DNA of 64,000 bases from NCBI GenBank assembly GCA_910576815.1, contig CAJTKA010000014.1:14985-78984 (forward strand). Direction: 5' to 3'. A program made the translations under genes and the position numbers. Below are positions 57,974-64,000 of this stretch, piece after piece; position 1 is the stretch's first letter, and each line of letters begins with the position of its first letter. Origin of the DNA: an uncultured Lachnospiraceae bacterium. Its GTDB lineage: Bacteria; Bacillota; Clostridia; Lachnospirales; Lachnospiraceae. Under the pieces are notes generated by a model. It was not told the DNA's origin, did no database searches, and saw only the letters and a program-made list of their open reading frames with translations.

Positions 57974-58541
57974 GAAGCAGCCGGACATTTACGGCGCCAG
58001 CAACTTAAGCAGGCTTTACCTGGAGATAGAGCGCAAAAGCGGCAGCAGGCAGGACAGCGACCGCGTGATAGTGATTTACGGCCAGGAAGCAGAGGCGACG
58101 CCGGGGCAGCTGGTAGACGGCGCCTGCGTTATGGTTATGGGAGAAATGCAGACATATAAAGAGGTTCCCGGCGGGCGTATCGTGGTTTTTGTCCTGGCGG
58201 AATATGTGGGGGTTGTTTCGGAGCAGGTGGAGCAGCAGAACGGCGTATACCTGGAAGGAATTGTAGCCAGGAAACCGATACATAGAACCACGCCGAAGGG
58301 GCGGAAGATTACGGAAGTATCGGTAAAGGTTCCTTCTGCTTTTACGGAAGGGTACTTTAGCTTTATCCCTACGATATGCTGGGGAAGCGACGCAGAGGCG
58401 GCAGCAGAGTACCAGGAAGGCACCGGGATAGCCCTGGAAGGGCGTTTACAGAGCCGGGAATACACAAAGCGCCTGGATGGCGCGGAAGTCGCTTTTACGG
58501 CCTATGAGGTAAGCGCACAGCACATTGAAAAGAGAATATGA
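57918..58541 (+). CDS. Single-stranded DNA-binding protein with two OB folds
   Basis: A 207-residue protein made of two OB-fold halves: residues about 1-105 (VVGLAGRIAGEV ... RIVVFVLAEYVGV) and 110-207 (VYLEGIVARKPIHRTTPKGRKITEVSVKV ... VAFTAYEVSAQHIE, quoted only in parts). The second half has the SSB-like TPKGR motif. It lacks the acidic C-terminal tail of bacterial SSB. It probably coats single strands made by the rolling-circle initiator encoded 190 bases downstream. Confidence 0.7.
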   Translation: MENKKNVVGLAGRIAGEVEKQPDIYGASNLSRLYLEIERKSGSRQDSDRVIVIYGQEAEATPGQLVDGACVMVMGEMQTYKEVPGGRIVVFVLAEYVGVVSEQVEQQNGVYLEGIVARKPIHRTTPKGRKITEVSVKVPSAFTEGYFSFIPTICWGSDAEAAAEYQEGTGIALEGRLQSREYTKRLDGAEVAFTAYEVSAQHIEKRI

Positions 58542-58556
58542 GAACAGGAAGAAAAA

Positions 58557-58697
58557 AGCCCCAGCGGTTCGGGAAAACCGCCGGGGCTACGCCATAGGTG
58601 AATATCTGCTACAAAATATTATATTTCACGTATGGCGGGAAGTCAAGGAAAACGCGGGCGGGAACCCGCTTTTAACACTTGATAAAAGTATTAAGTA
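58557..58697 (+). other. Hairpin-rich gap before rep (candidate replication origin)
   Basis: A strong hairpin (about 13 bp, AGCCCC/GGGGCT with inner GCGGTT/AACCGC) lies at 58557-58588. A second (GCGGG/CCCGC) lies at about 58653-58670, and a third (ACTTGATA/TATTAAGT, one mismatch) at about 58677-58697. Origins of rolling-circle replicons are often made of such hairpins close to rep. No nick site was identified. Confidence 0.4.
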
Positions 58698-58733
58698 TCC
58701 GACTATATAGGCCTATAAAGGGGGTGCCTGAAT

Positions 58734-59492
58734 GTGCCATACGTGGAGAGGATTACAAGGGCAGGTAAGACCATAGAGGTAGACCGGTATTTTACCAGCC
58801 AATATAAAAAGAAGGGGATTAAGAAGGGGGATAGGGTAAAGCCCACCAAAGAGGAACAGAAAAAAATAAACAGTAAGAACGCAGAAAGAAAATTACGCCT
58901 GCTGCTGAATGAGAATTTCCAGGATGGCGATTTACATATAGATTTTGGTTATGTCCGTAAAAAGGGTTTGGAGTACAGGACGCGGGAAGAAATGAGGAAG
59001 GACGCGGATGTATTCTTGCGGGAGTTAAGAAAGGCATATAAAGGCGCTGGGTATGTGCTTAAGTATATTCATGTAATGGAGATAGGGGAGAAGGGAGCCA
59101 GGCACCACCATTTAGTTATAAACCAGCCAGGCATAGACACAAGGAAGATACAGGCTTGCTGGAAGAAGGCGTATGAAGGAAACAGTAAGATACACTTTAG
59201 CCCCCTGGATACGGAAGGGGACTACAGCAAGCTGGCGGCATATCTCATAAAATACACGGACAGGACAATAGGGACGGAAGAGGCTTTACAGGGGAAGCGG
59301 TGGAACAGAAGCAAAAACCTGGTAATGCCGGAACCGGAATACAGGATAGTGAGAAATAGAAACACTTATTACAATGAGCCGAAGCCGTACAAGGGCTATT
59401 ACATAGTCAAGGACAGCATAGAGGTGGGGACGCATAGCCCGGAGTTTTACGGGTATGGGTATCTGCATTACAGAATGGTGAGGCTGGATTGA
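58734..59492 (+). CDS. HUH-type rolling-circle replication initiator (Rep, G2P-like)
   Basis: A 252-residue protein. The HUH motif is in ARHHHLVINQ (residues about 122-131) and a tyrosine candidate is in KLAAYLIKYTDR (about 165-176). The N-terminus MPYVERITRAGKT is followed by a basic region. Similar proteins are found as replication-associated initiators of phage/plasmid type in Clostridia. It starts with GTG, with AAAGGGGG 9 bases upstream. It would nick one strand at an origin, likely in the upstream gap. Confidence 0.75.
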   Translation: MPYVERITRAGKTIEVDRYFTSQYKKKGIKKGDRVKPTKEEQKKINSKNAERKLRLLLNENFQDGDLHIDFGYVRKKGLEYRTREEMRKDADVFLRELRKAYKGAGYVLKYIHVMEIGEKGARHHHLVINQPGIDTRKIQACWKKAYEGNSKIHFSPLDTEGDYSKLAAYLIKYTDRTIGTEEALQGKRWNRSKNLVMPEPEYRIVRNRNTYYNEPKPYKGYYIVKDSIEVGTHSPEFYGYGYLHYRMVRLD

Positions 59493-59511
59493 GAGAAAGG
59501 AGCATAGGAGC

Positions 59512-59670
59512 ATGGAAAGAGTGATAGCGGTAGCGGCAGCAGTTGTCTTCCTTCTTGTGGCAGGTATCGCGGCCATGGCGGGCGTGGGTATCGTGGCGGA
59601 AGGACTGAACGAATTACACCGCTGGGAAGAATGGGGCGGCCAGGATGATAGAAAGGGGGTGGGAGTGTGA
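59512..59670 (+). CDS. Small membrane protein of 52 residues
   Basis: One hydrophobic helix at residues 4-30 (VIAVAAAVVFLLVAGIAAMAG) is followed by a charged tail. AAAGGAG precedes the ATG. Its stop overlaps the GTG start of the nuclease gene (GTGA). Function unknown. Confidence 0.65.
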   Translation: MERVIAVAAAVVFLLVAGIAAMAGVGIVAEGLNELHRWEEWGGQDDRKGVGV

Positions 59671-60113
59671 GGAACTTTAGATTAAGCGACGAAAGCGGAC
59701 ACCAGGAAGCAATAATAGAGTGGTGCGCCTGGAATATGCAGCAGTACCCGGAATTGGAATTACTGTACCATGTTCCGAATGGCGGGAAGCGGGATAAGGC
59801 GACGGCTGCGGTATTAAAGCGCCAGGGCGTGAAAGCTGGGGTACCGGATTTAGTTTTACCAGTAGCCCGCTGCGGGTACCATGGTTTATATATCGAGTTG
59901 AAGGCGCCGGGCGGTTCCGTCCAAAAGTCACAGAAGGAATACATAAAGCGCCTGGGAAAACAGGGGTATTTAGCTGTTATCTGCTACGGATGGCAAGAAA
60001 CCGTAGAACTGTTAAGGAACTACCTGGAAGGAGCCTTAAGCCAGGACGCGGCAGCAGGCGCCGGAAAAGAAGCAGGCCAGGAAGCGGCCAGCCTATTGCT
60101 TCCGCTGGCATAA
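59667..60113 (+). CDS. VRR-NUC domain nuclease
   Basis: A 148-residue nuclease of the VRR-NUC group, common in phages. The motif set is visible: E in HQEAIIEW, N-GG-x-R (HVPNGGKR), GVPDLVLPV with the catalytic D, and YIELKAPGG with E and K. These nucleases act on branched or single-ended DNA, often with helicases. The GTG start overlaps the preceding small gene by 4 bases. The C-terminus carries an Ala/Gly-rich tail. Confidence 0.85.
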   Translation: MRNFRLSDESGHQEAIIEWCAWNMQQYPELELLYHVPNGGKRDKATAAVLKRQGVKAGVPDLVLPVARCGYHGLYIELKAPGGSVQKSQKEYIKRLGKQGYLAVICYGWQETVELLRNYLEGALSQDAAAGAGKEAGQEAASLLLPLA

Positions 60114-60129
60114 GGAAGGGGGCGAAAGG

Positions 60130-60324
60130 ATGGCAAACAAGACTATTTACAGTTGTGACCGCTGCGGGAAGGAATGGGAATACAAAATAGAAAATGGATT
60201 CGGGAATTATCCAAGACATTTAGAGTATGAGGCATTACGGCGGGTAGATTTATGCCCGGAATGTGAAGAAGAGTTCTACGAAGCAGTAAGGAAATACCGC
60301 GAAGGCGGAAAAAATAAAATCTAA
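60130..60324 (+). CDS. Small zinc-ribbon protein
   Basis: A 64-residue protein with CDRCG at residues 9-13 and CPEC at about 42-45, i.e. two Cys pairs that can bind zinc. AAGGAAGGGGG precedes the ATG. Its role is unknown; it sits between the nuclease and the partition genes. Confidence 0.6.
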   Translation: MANKTIYSCDRCGKEWEYKIENGFGNYPRHLEYEALRRVDLCPECEEEFYEAVRKYREGGKNKI

Positions 60325-60367
60325 AAAAGTTCGCTAGGTTCAACGGAGCGAAAGAAAGGCGGAGAGC

Positions 60368-61189
60368 ATGACAAGAGTAATAAGCATTATTAACCTTAAA
60401 GGGGGAGTAGGTAAAACCTTTACGGCTGCCAATATGGCGCACATTCTGAACGGACACGGGAAAAGCGTGTTGATGGTAGACAATGACAAACAGGGGAATT
60501 TATCAAAGCTATTCAGCGCTTACCAGGATGAAACGGAGAGCGGGGCGGCCAAACTGCTGCGGGGATGGTACCAGGATGTAAACAGCTTACGGGTTACGCT
60601 TCCGGGATACCCCTGTATGGATATTATACCCGCTAATATGTCTTTATTGCAGGCTACGAACGATTTAACCAGGGAAGAGAGCGAAGACCAGATAGAACGC
60701 TTTAGGGCGCTGGCAGAGGCTTACCCGCTCGAAGAGGGAAAGCCCTATGATTTTATCATCATAGACAACCCGCCGGACTTAGGCTTAAACGTCATTAACG
60801 CCCTGGCAGTAAGTGACGACGTGATAGTACCCACAAAAGTAGACGCCTGGGCGCTGGCAGGCCTGGACGTGATTATAGAGCAGGTGGAGCAAATGAAGCA
60901 GCTAAACAGCCGCTTACAATTCCGGGGAGTGCTGCCGACCATGTGGCAAAATACGGACGCCAATATATCCGGCATGGAATGGCTGCAAGAAAAGGGCTAT
61001 AAAGTGTTTGAAAGCAAGATATGGTATAGTGCGAAGGCGCCGGAAAGTACGTTTTTCTGCAAGCCTATTGTAGAATATGCGCCGCGTAGCTGGACGGCAT
61101 TAAAGTACCGCAAATTTGTGGCGGAATACCTGGGAGAGATTGAAGCGGAGCAGGTAGCAGACCTGCAGGAAGGGAAGGGGGTACAGTGA
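60368..61189 (+). CDS. parA: ParA-type partition ATPase
   Basis: A 273-residue ATPase. The deviant Walker A is KGGVGKT near residues 12-18, the Walker A' VDNDKQGN follows, and Walker B is in FIIIDNPPDLG. Small ParA proteins segregate plasmids and phage-plasmids by a moving gradient on the nucleoid. The stop overlaps the parB start by one base. Its presence in an integrated element suggests a replicating stage. Confidence 0.92.
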   Translation: MTRVISIINLKGGVGKTFTAANMAHILNGHGKSVLMVDNDKQGNLSKLFSAYQDETESGAAKLLRGWYQDVNSLRVTLPGYPCMDIIPANMSLLQATNDLTREESEDQIERFRALAEAYPLEEGKPYDFIIIDNPPDLGLNVINALAVSDDVIVPTKVDAWALAGLDVIIEQVEQMKQLNSRLQFRGVLPTMWQNTDANISGMEWLQEKGYKVFESKIWYSAKAPESTFFCKPIVEYAPRSWTALKYRKFVAEYLGEIEAEQVADLQEGKGVQ

Positions 61190-62322
61190 TGGCAGCGTTT
61201 AGCGTATTGGATATGATGAACCCGAAAGCGCGGCAGCAGGTGGCTACCGCGAAGGACTACCAGGAAATATATTTAAACCCGAAAGAGGTAAAAGAGGCGC
61301 CGGAGAATACCCGGAAGACTTACGAGGGCATAGAAGCCCTGGCAGATAGCTTCCTGCTGGTAGGGCAGGAACAGCCTACCGTACTGGCAAGGGTAAACGG
61401 GGAATTTTTGATAGTGGACGGCCACAGACGGAACCGGGCGAACCTGTTAAACCTGGAACGCGGCTATACGAAGTTTGAAAAGGTGCGGTATTTCTTCCGG
61501 GATATGTCGGAAACCATGTACGAACTGGCGTTACTGTCCGGGAATGGATACACCCAGGGGCTTACGGATTACGAAAAGACGGAACTTGCCGCCAGGCTTA
61601 AGAAGGTATTAGAGAAAATGCGGGAAAACGGGGAAATATCCCAGGAAGGCCGTATACGCGATATAGTAGGCAATATCCTGGGGGAGAAGCCCACCAACAT
61701 GGCACGCATTGAGAAGATCAACAACAGCGCCACGCCGGAGATCAAAGAACAGTTTAAGGAAGGCAATATAGGCATATCGAAAGCCTACGAAGCTGCCAGG
61801 CTGCCGGAAGAGGAACAGAAGGCCATAGCTGCCAGGGCGGCAGCAGGCGAGGACGTGAAAACGAAGGAAATAGCGCAGAAGGTGGCGGAGAAGGTAGCAG
61901 CAAAAGCCCAGGAGAAGGCCGAAAAGGCAGCAGAGGACGCGGAGAAGGCCAACATAGAGGCAGAACAGGCCATAGCGGACGCCATAGAGAAACAGGAAAA
62001 GGCAGAGGAAGAGGCGCAGAACGCCAGGGAGTTAAAGCGCTATGTAGACGCCAGCACGTCCCTGGGCGAAGTGTCCGAAAAGGACACCGAAGCACTGATA
62101 AATAAGGGGCTGCCTGGCGACCGCTCCACCTGGAATACGCGGCAATGGGCTATATACACGCTGCGCCGGATGATGTACGTAGTAGACGCCTTAAGCTATG
62201 ATGATGTACAGACCATGCAAGAAATATTGATAAGGGCAGAGAACCCGGAGAAGAGCCAGGGAGAAGGCCAGGACGCGGCAGCAGGCCAGGAAGGCGGGGA
62301 AAATGAAGACAAAAGAAGTTAA
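61189..62322 (+). CDS. parB: ParB-type partition protein
   Basis: A 377-residue protein. The N-terminal ParB/Srx-like domain has EAPENTRKTYEGIEALADS and the CTP-binding box VDGHRRNRAN. A helix-turn-helix region follows at about 110-190. Residues about 210-290 are an Ala/Glu/Lys-rich coiled coil, and the rest is a C-terminal domain with an Ala/Gly/Glu tail. It starts with ATG directly after the parA stop; a GTG one codon earlier is possible. No parS palindrome was recognised. Confidence 0.88.
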   Translation: MAAFSVLDMMNPKARQQVATAKDYQEIYLNPKEVKEAPENTRKTYEGIEALADSFLLVGQEQPTVLARVNGEFLIVDGHRRNRANLLNLERGYTKFEKVRYFFRDMSETMYELALLSGNGYTQGLTDYEKTELAARLKKVLEKMRENGEISQEGRIRDIVGNILGEKPTNMARIEKINNSATPEIKEQFKEGNIGISKAYEAARLPEEEQKAIAARAAAGEDVKTKEIAQKVAEKVAAKAQEKAEKAAEDAEKANIEAEQAIADAIEKQEKAEEEAQNARELKRYVDASTSLGEVSEKDTEALINKGLPGDRSTWNTRQWAIYTLRRMMYVVDALSYDDVQTMQEILIRAENPEKSQGEGQDAAAGQEGGENEDKRS

Positions 62323-62566
62323 AAGTTTTTCAGAGGTAGACACAAGCGGATTAAAGCAGCCCATTATATGCGTTTACAATCACCCGGCAGACTACCCGGA
62401 CAAATGCGTAGCCCGGATATTTGACGGGGTGACGCCGACCGACACAGTAATAACCAGGGATACCGTGGAAGAATTGCGGGAAGACATTTTTAAACGGTTC
62501 CCGGATAAACTACCCTTTGCAGCAGGCCGGGAAGACTACAAAAGCGTAGTGGAAAGCTGGATATAG
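62303..62566 (+). CDS. Hypothetical protein overlapping parB
   Basis: An 87-residue soluble protein (CVYNHPADYPDKCVARIFDG, DTVEELREDIFKRFPDKL). GGAAGGCGGGG precedes the ATG, and it overlaps the end of parB by 20 bases. No family recognised. It belongs to the partition operon by position. Confidence 0.6.
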   Translation: MKTKEVKSFSEVDTSGLKQPIICVYNHPADYPDKCVARIFDGVTPTDTVITRDTVEELREDIFKRFPDKLPFAAGREDYKSVVESWI

Positions 62567-62581
62567 GGAAGGGGTGAAGGA

Positions 62582-62857
62582 GTGGGGAAGCAGGTGAAGG
62601 AACTTATAGCGGAAATTATGAAACGGTACGCGGATGCCGTAGAAAGCTGGATTGCAGCAGTAGGGGAGTGCGCGGAAATGGTAGCACAGGGAATATTATA
62701 TTACGGCAGTTATTTACTGGCCGGGCTGGCGGTTGCACTGGCCTGGCTGCTGCTGGCGGTGACTATGCCCGCCTGGTATCTGCCGTATAAGTATTTCACC
62801 AGGAAAGGAGCAAAGAGGAAATGCCGACAAGGGAACAAAAGGCGATACAGGAAGTAA
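62582..62857 (+). CDS. Small membrane protein
   Basis: A 91-residue protein with a GTG start. One long hydrophobic helix lies at about residues 40-66 (YLLAGLAVALAWLLLAVTMP) and the C-terminal tail is very basic (KGAKRKCRQGNKRRYRK), which suggests a cytosolic tail. It overlaps the next gene by 37 bases. Function unknown. Confidence 0.55.
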   Translation: MGKQVKELIAEIMKRYADAVESWIAAVGECAEMVAQGILYYGSYLLAGLAVALAWLLLAVTMPAWYLPYKYFTRKGAKRKCRQGNKRRYRK

Positions 62858-63135
62858 TAAAAATATGTCTGCCGGAAGTAGATAGCAACGCCGTGATAGA
62901 AGCGGTTGCAAAGGTGACGAAAGCAGTAGTAGAAGCTATTCCGGTAATGATAAAAACCGTTAATAACACATGGGAACGGGTAAAGGAACAAATACAGATC
63001 ATGCCGGAAGATCAATACAAAGAGTTTTTAGCGGAACTTACACCGGAAGCAAGGGGCTGGGCGGCAGCCATAAGAATGGCAGCGAAGAAAGACCAGGCAG
63101 CGGAAGCAGGCCAGGAAAAGGAAGGGGGAGTATAA
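62821..63135 (+). CDS. Hypothetical helical protein
   Basis: A 104-residue soluble protein, largely helical, with Val/Ala/Lys-rich segments (VIEAVAKVTKAVVEAIPVMIKTVNN) and an Ala/Glu-rich tail. AGAGGAA precedes the ATG. It overlaps the preceding membrane gene. No family recognised. Confidence 0.55.
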   Translation: MPTREQKAIQEVIKICLPEVDSNAVIEAVAKVTKAVVEAIPVMIKTVNNTWERVKEQIQIMPEDQYKEFLAELTPEARGWAAAIRMAAKKDQAAEAGQEKEGGV

Positions 63136-63139
63136 GCGG

Positions 63140-63736
63140 ATGGAAGAGAGCGTAAAAGCTGCGGAAGTGGCAGCAGGCACAGACCTGGGAGAACCGGGCG
63201 GAGAACAGACCGCCGCTTACATAATGCTTACCGAAGAGGACTTAAAGACAATGCTACAGGAAGCGGCAAAGGCGGCCATTAAGGAACTGAAACGGGAAGA
63301 AAGCAAAGAACGGAAGCGGAATAAATACCATGATACTTTTTCACTGATGAAGTGTTACCGGGACGCGGTTTTCCATATTGAAAACGCAGTAAGCGAAGGC
63401 ACACAGCTGGAAATACAGGATATGACGGAAGAGCAGCAGGAAACCTATTTACGCAGCGTAAGGCGTACACGGTTTAGGACTATGCTAATAACTGCGAATG
63501 TAGACAAGGTAATAGACGAAATGGAGAAGCGCAGGACGGCAGCAGGCCGGGAAATGGAATACAAAATATTTGATATGTATTTCATGCAAGGCATGACCTA
63601 CGAACAGATCATAGAGCAGGTGGAAAAGGATACCGGGGAACGCCTGGGGAAGAATACGCCGCGCCGCTGGGTTACTGGAATAATCAATGAAATGTCAATA
63701 CTGTTATGGGGCATTGATGAAGAAAGGATGAAGTAA
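63140..63736 (+). CDS. ArpU-like phage transcriptional regulator
   Basis: A 198-residue protein. The C-terminal part (about 95-195) resembles the ArpU/RinA family of phage late regulators, with a sigma-region-4-like helix-turn-helix (YFMQGMTYEQIIEQVEKDTG ... KNTPRRWVTGII). In temperate phages such proteins switch on the packaging and structural genes that follow. Its presence favours a phage origin. It overlaps the next gene by one base. Confidence 0.75.
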   Translation: MEESVKAAEVAAGTDLGEPGGEQTAAYIMLTEEDLKTMLQEAAKAAIKELKREESKERKRNKYHDTFSLMKCYRDAVFHIENAVSEGTQLEIQDMTEEQQETYLRSVRRTRFRTMLITANVDKVIDEMEKRRTAAGREMEYKIFDMYFMQGMTYEQIIEQVEKDTGERLGKNTPRRWVTGIINEMSILLWGIDEERMK

Positions 63737-64000
63737 TGGAGATTCAGAAGGGACAGAAAGTAAAAGTTATTTGCAGCGCCGAACAGCTTAAAGGAATAGG
63801 GATTAAACAGAAACATATAAAGCATATCGTAGGGCAGATAGGAACCGTAAAAGAAATAAAGCAGCTGCCGAACGCGGAAGACCTGGCGTACTTCATTCAC
63901 TTTAAGCACGTAAATCTTAAGCCAGCACCGGGGAACCGGAAGCCGTACTATACGCTGCTGCTGGATATGATAGAGCCGATAGGGGCGGAAGGTGTGGGGG
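63736..64000 (+). CDS. Hypothetical protein, cut by the window end
   Basis: An open frame starts at ATG 63736, overlapping the stop of the ArpU-like gene (TAATG), and runs off the window after 88 codons. It begins MEIQKGQKVKVICSAEQL and is rich in Lys and Ile; the segment VGQIGTVKEIKQL looks like a small beta-barrel (KOW/SH3-like). The remainder is not visible. Confidence 0.5.
   Translation, partial: MEIQKGQKVKVICSAEQLKGIGIKQKHIKHIVGQIGTVKEIKQLPNAEDLAYFIHFKHVNLKPAPGNRKPYYTLLLDMIEPIGAEGVG

Noticed and set aside
58557..58588. CRISPR-like or terminator reading of the strong hairpin before rep
   Set aside because: There is no repeated spacer pattern and no T-run; it is kept only as part of a possible origin.
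58525..58710. 61-codon frame after the SSB-like gene
   Set aside because: It starts inside the SSB-like gene without a ribosome site and covers the hairpin-rich gap before rep.

Overview
The window looks like a chromosome segment of a Gram-positive, motile anaerobe of the Lachnospiraceae (class Clostridia). This is inferred from the gene order of a complete S10-spc-alpha ribosomal protein cluster, Zn-ribbon forms of S14 and L36, a four-cysteine adenylate kinase, strong AGGAGG ribosome sites, ECF transporter genes followed by truA-rplM-rpsI, and flagellin next to a CsrA-like gene. No database search was possible, so the assignment is by recognition only.

Region 1 (1-10.4 kb) is accessory and regulatory: the end of a LysR regulator, a HIT protein, a MntA/HepT toxin-antitoxin pair, a methyltransferase fusion, two flavin-fold (PNPOx-like) proteins of which one carries an XRE domain, an AgrA/AgrC-like LytTR two-component pair and a pair of overlapping ABC exporter genes. 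Region 2 (10.4-22.5 kb) is a signalling block: a FapA-domain protein with N-terminal tandem repeats, an HD-GYP response regulator, a lipoprotein gene split by an in-frame amber codon, a membrane EAL phosphodiesterase, a hybrid histidine kinase, a coiled-coil protein and a TraX-like membrane protein. Two enzymes predicted to degrade cyclic-di-GMP lie within 5 kb of each other.

Region 3 (23.3-41 kb) is the translation cluster rpsJ to rplQ, with secY, adk, map, a KOW protein, infA and rpoA. It starts with a good promoter and a structured leader closed by a long-range stem, and several spacers carry repeated hairpins. A 233-bp nested inverted repeat lies just upstream, and a relative of it lies just after rplQ.

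Region 4 (41-49.3 kb) holds the most interesting signal. A FimB-sized tyrosine recombinase gene is bounded by 26-bp inverted repeats (one mismatch), each itself a 12-5-12 dyad like a recombinase core site. A sigma-28-like motif sits inside the left end and would face a CsrA-like gene and flagellin if the roughly 0.7-kb segment inverted. The flagellin leader carries two ANGGA motifs, one in a hairpin loop and one in the Shine-Dalgarno sequence. A M15 peptidase, EcfA1-EcfA2-EcfT, truA, rplM and rpsI follow.

Region 5 (49.4-64 kb, continuing past the window) is an integrated mobile element placed just after the rpsI terminator. It has a tyrosine integrase, divergent repressor and early promoters, a tandem OB-fold SSB, a HUH rolling-circle initiator, ParA/ParB, a solitary DNA methyltransferase, a VRR-NUC nuclease, an ASCH protein and an ArpU-like late regulator. 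Codon use differs from the host (for example frequent ATA for Ile), and the sequence GGCAGCAGGC recurs in it. No capsid, terminase or conjugation gene lies inside the window, so prophage, phage-plasmid and integrative plasmid all remain possible.
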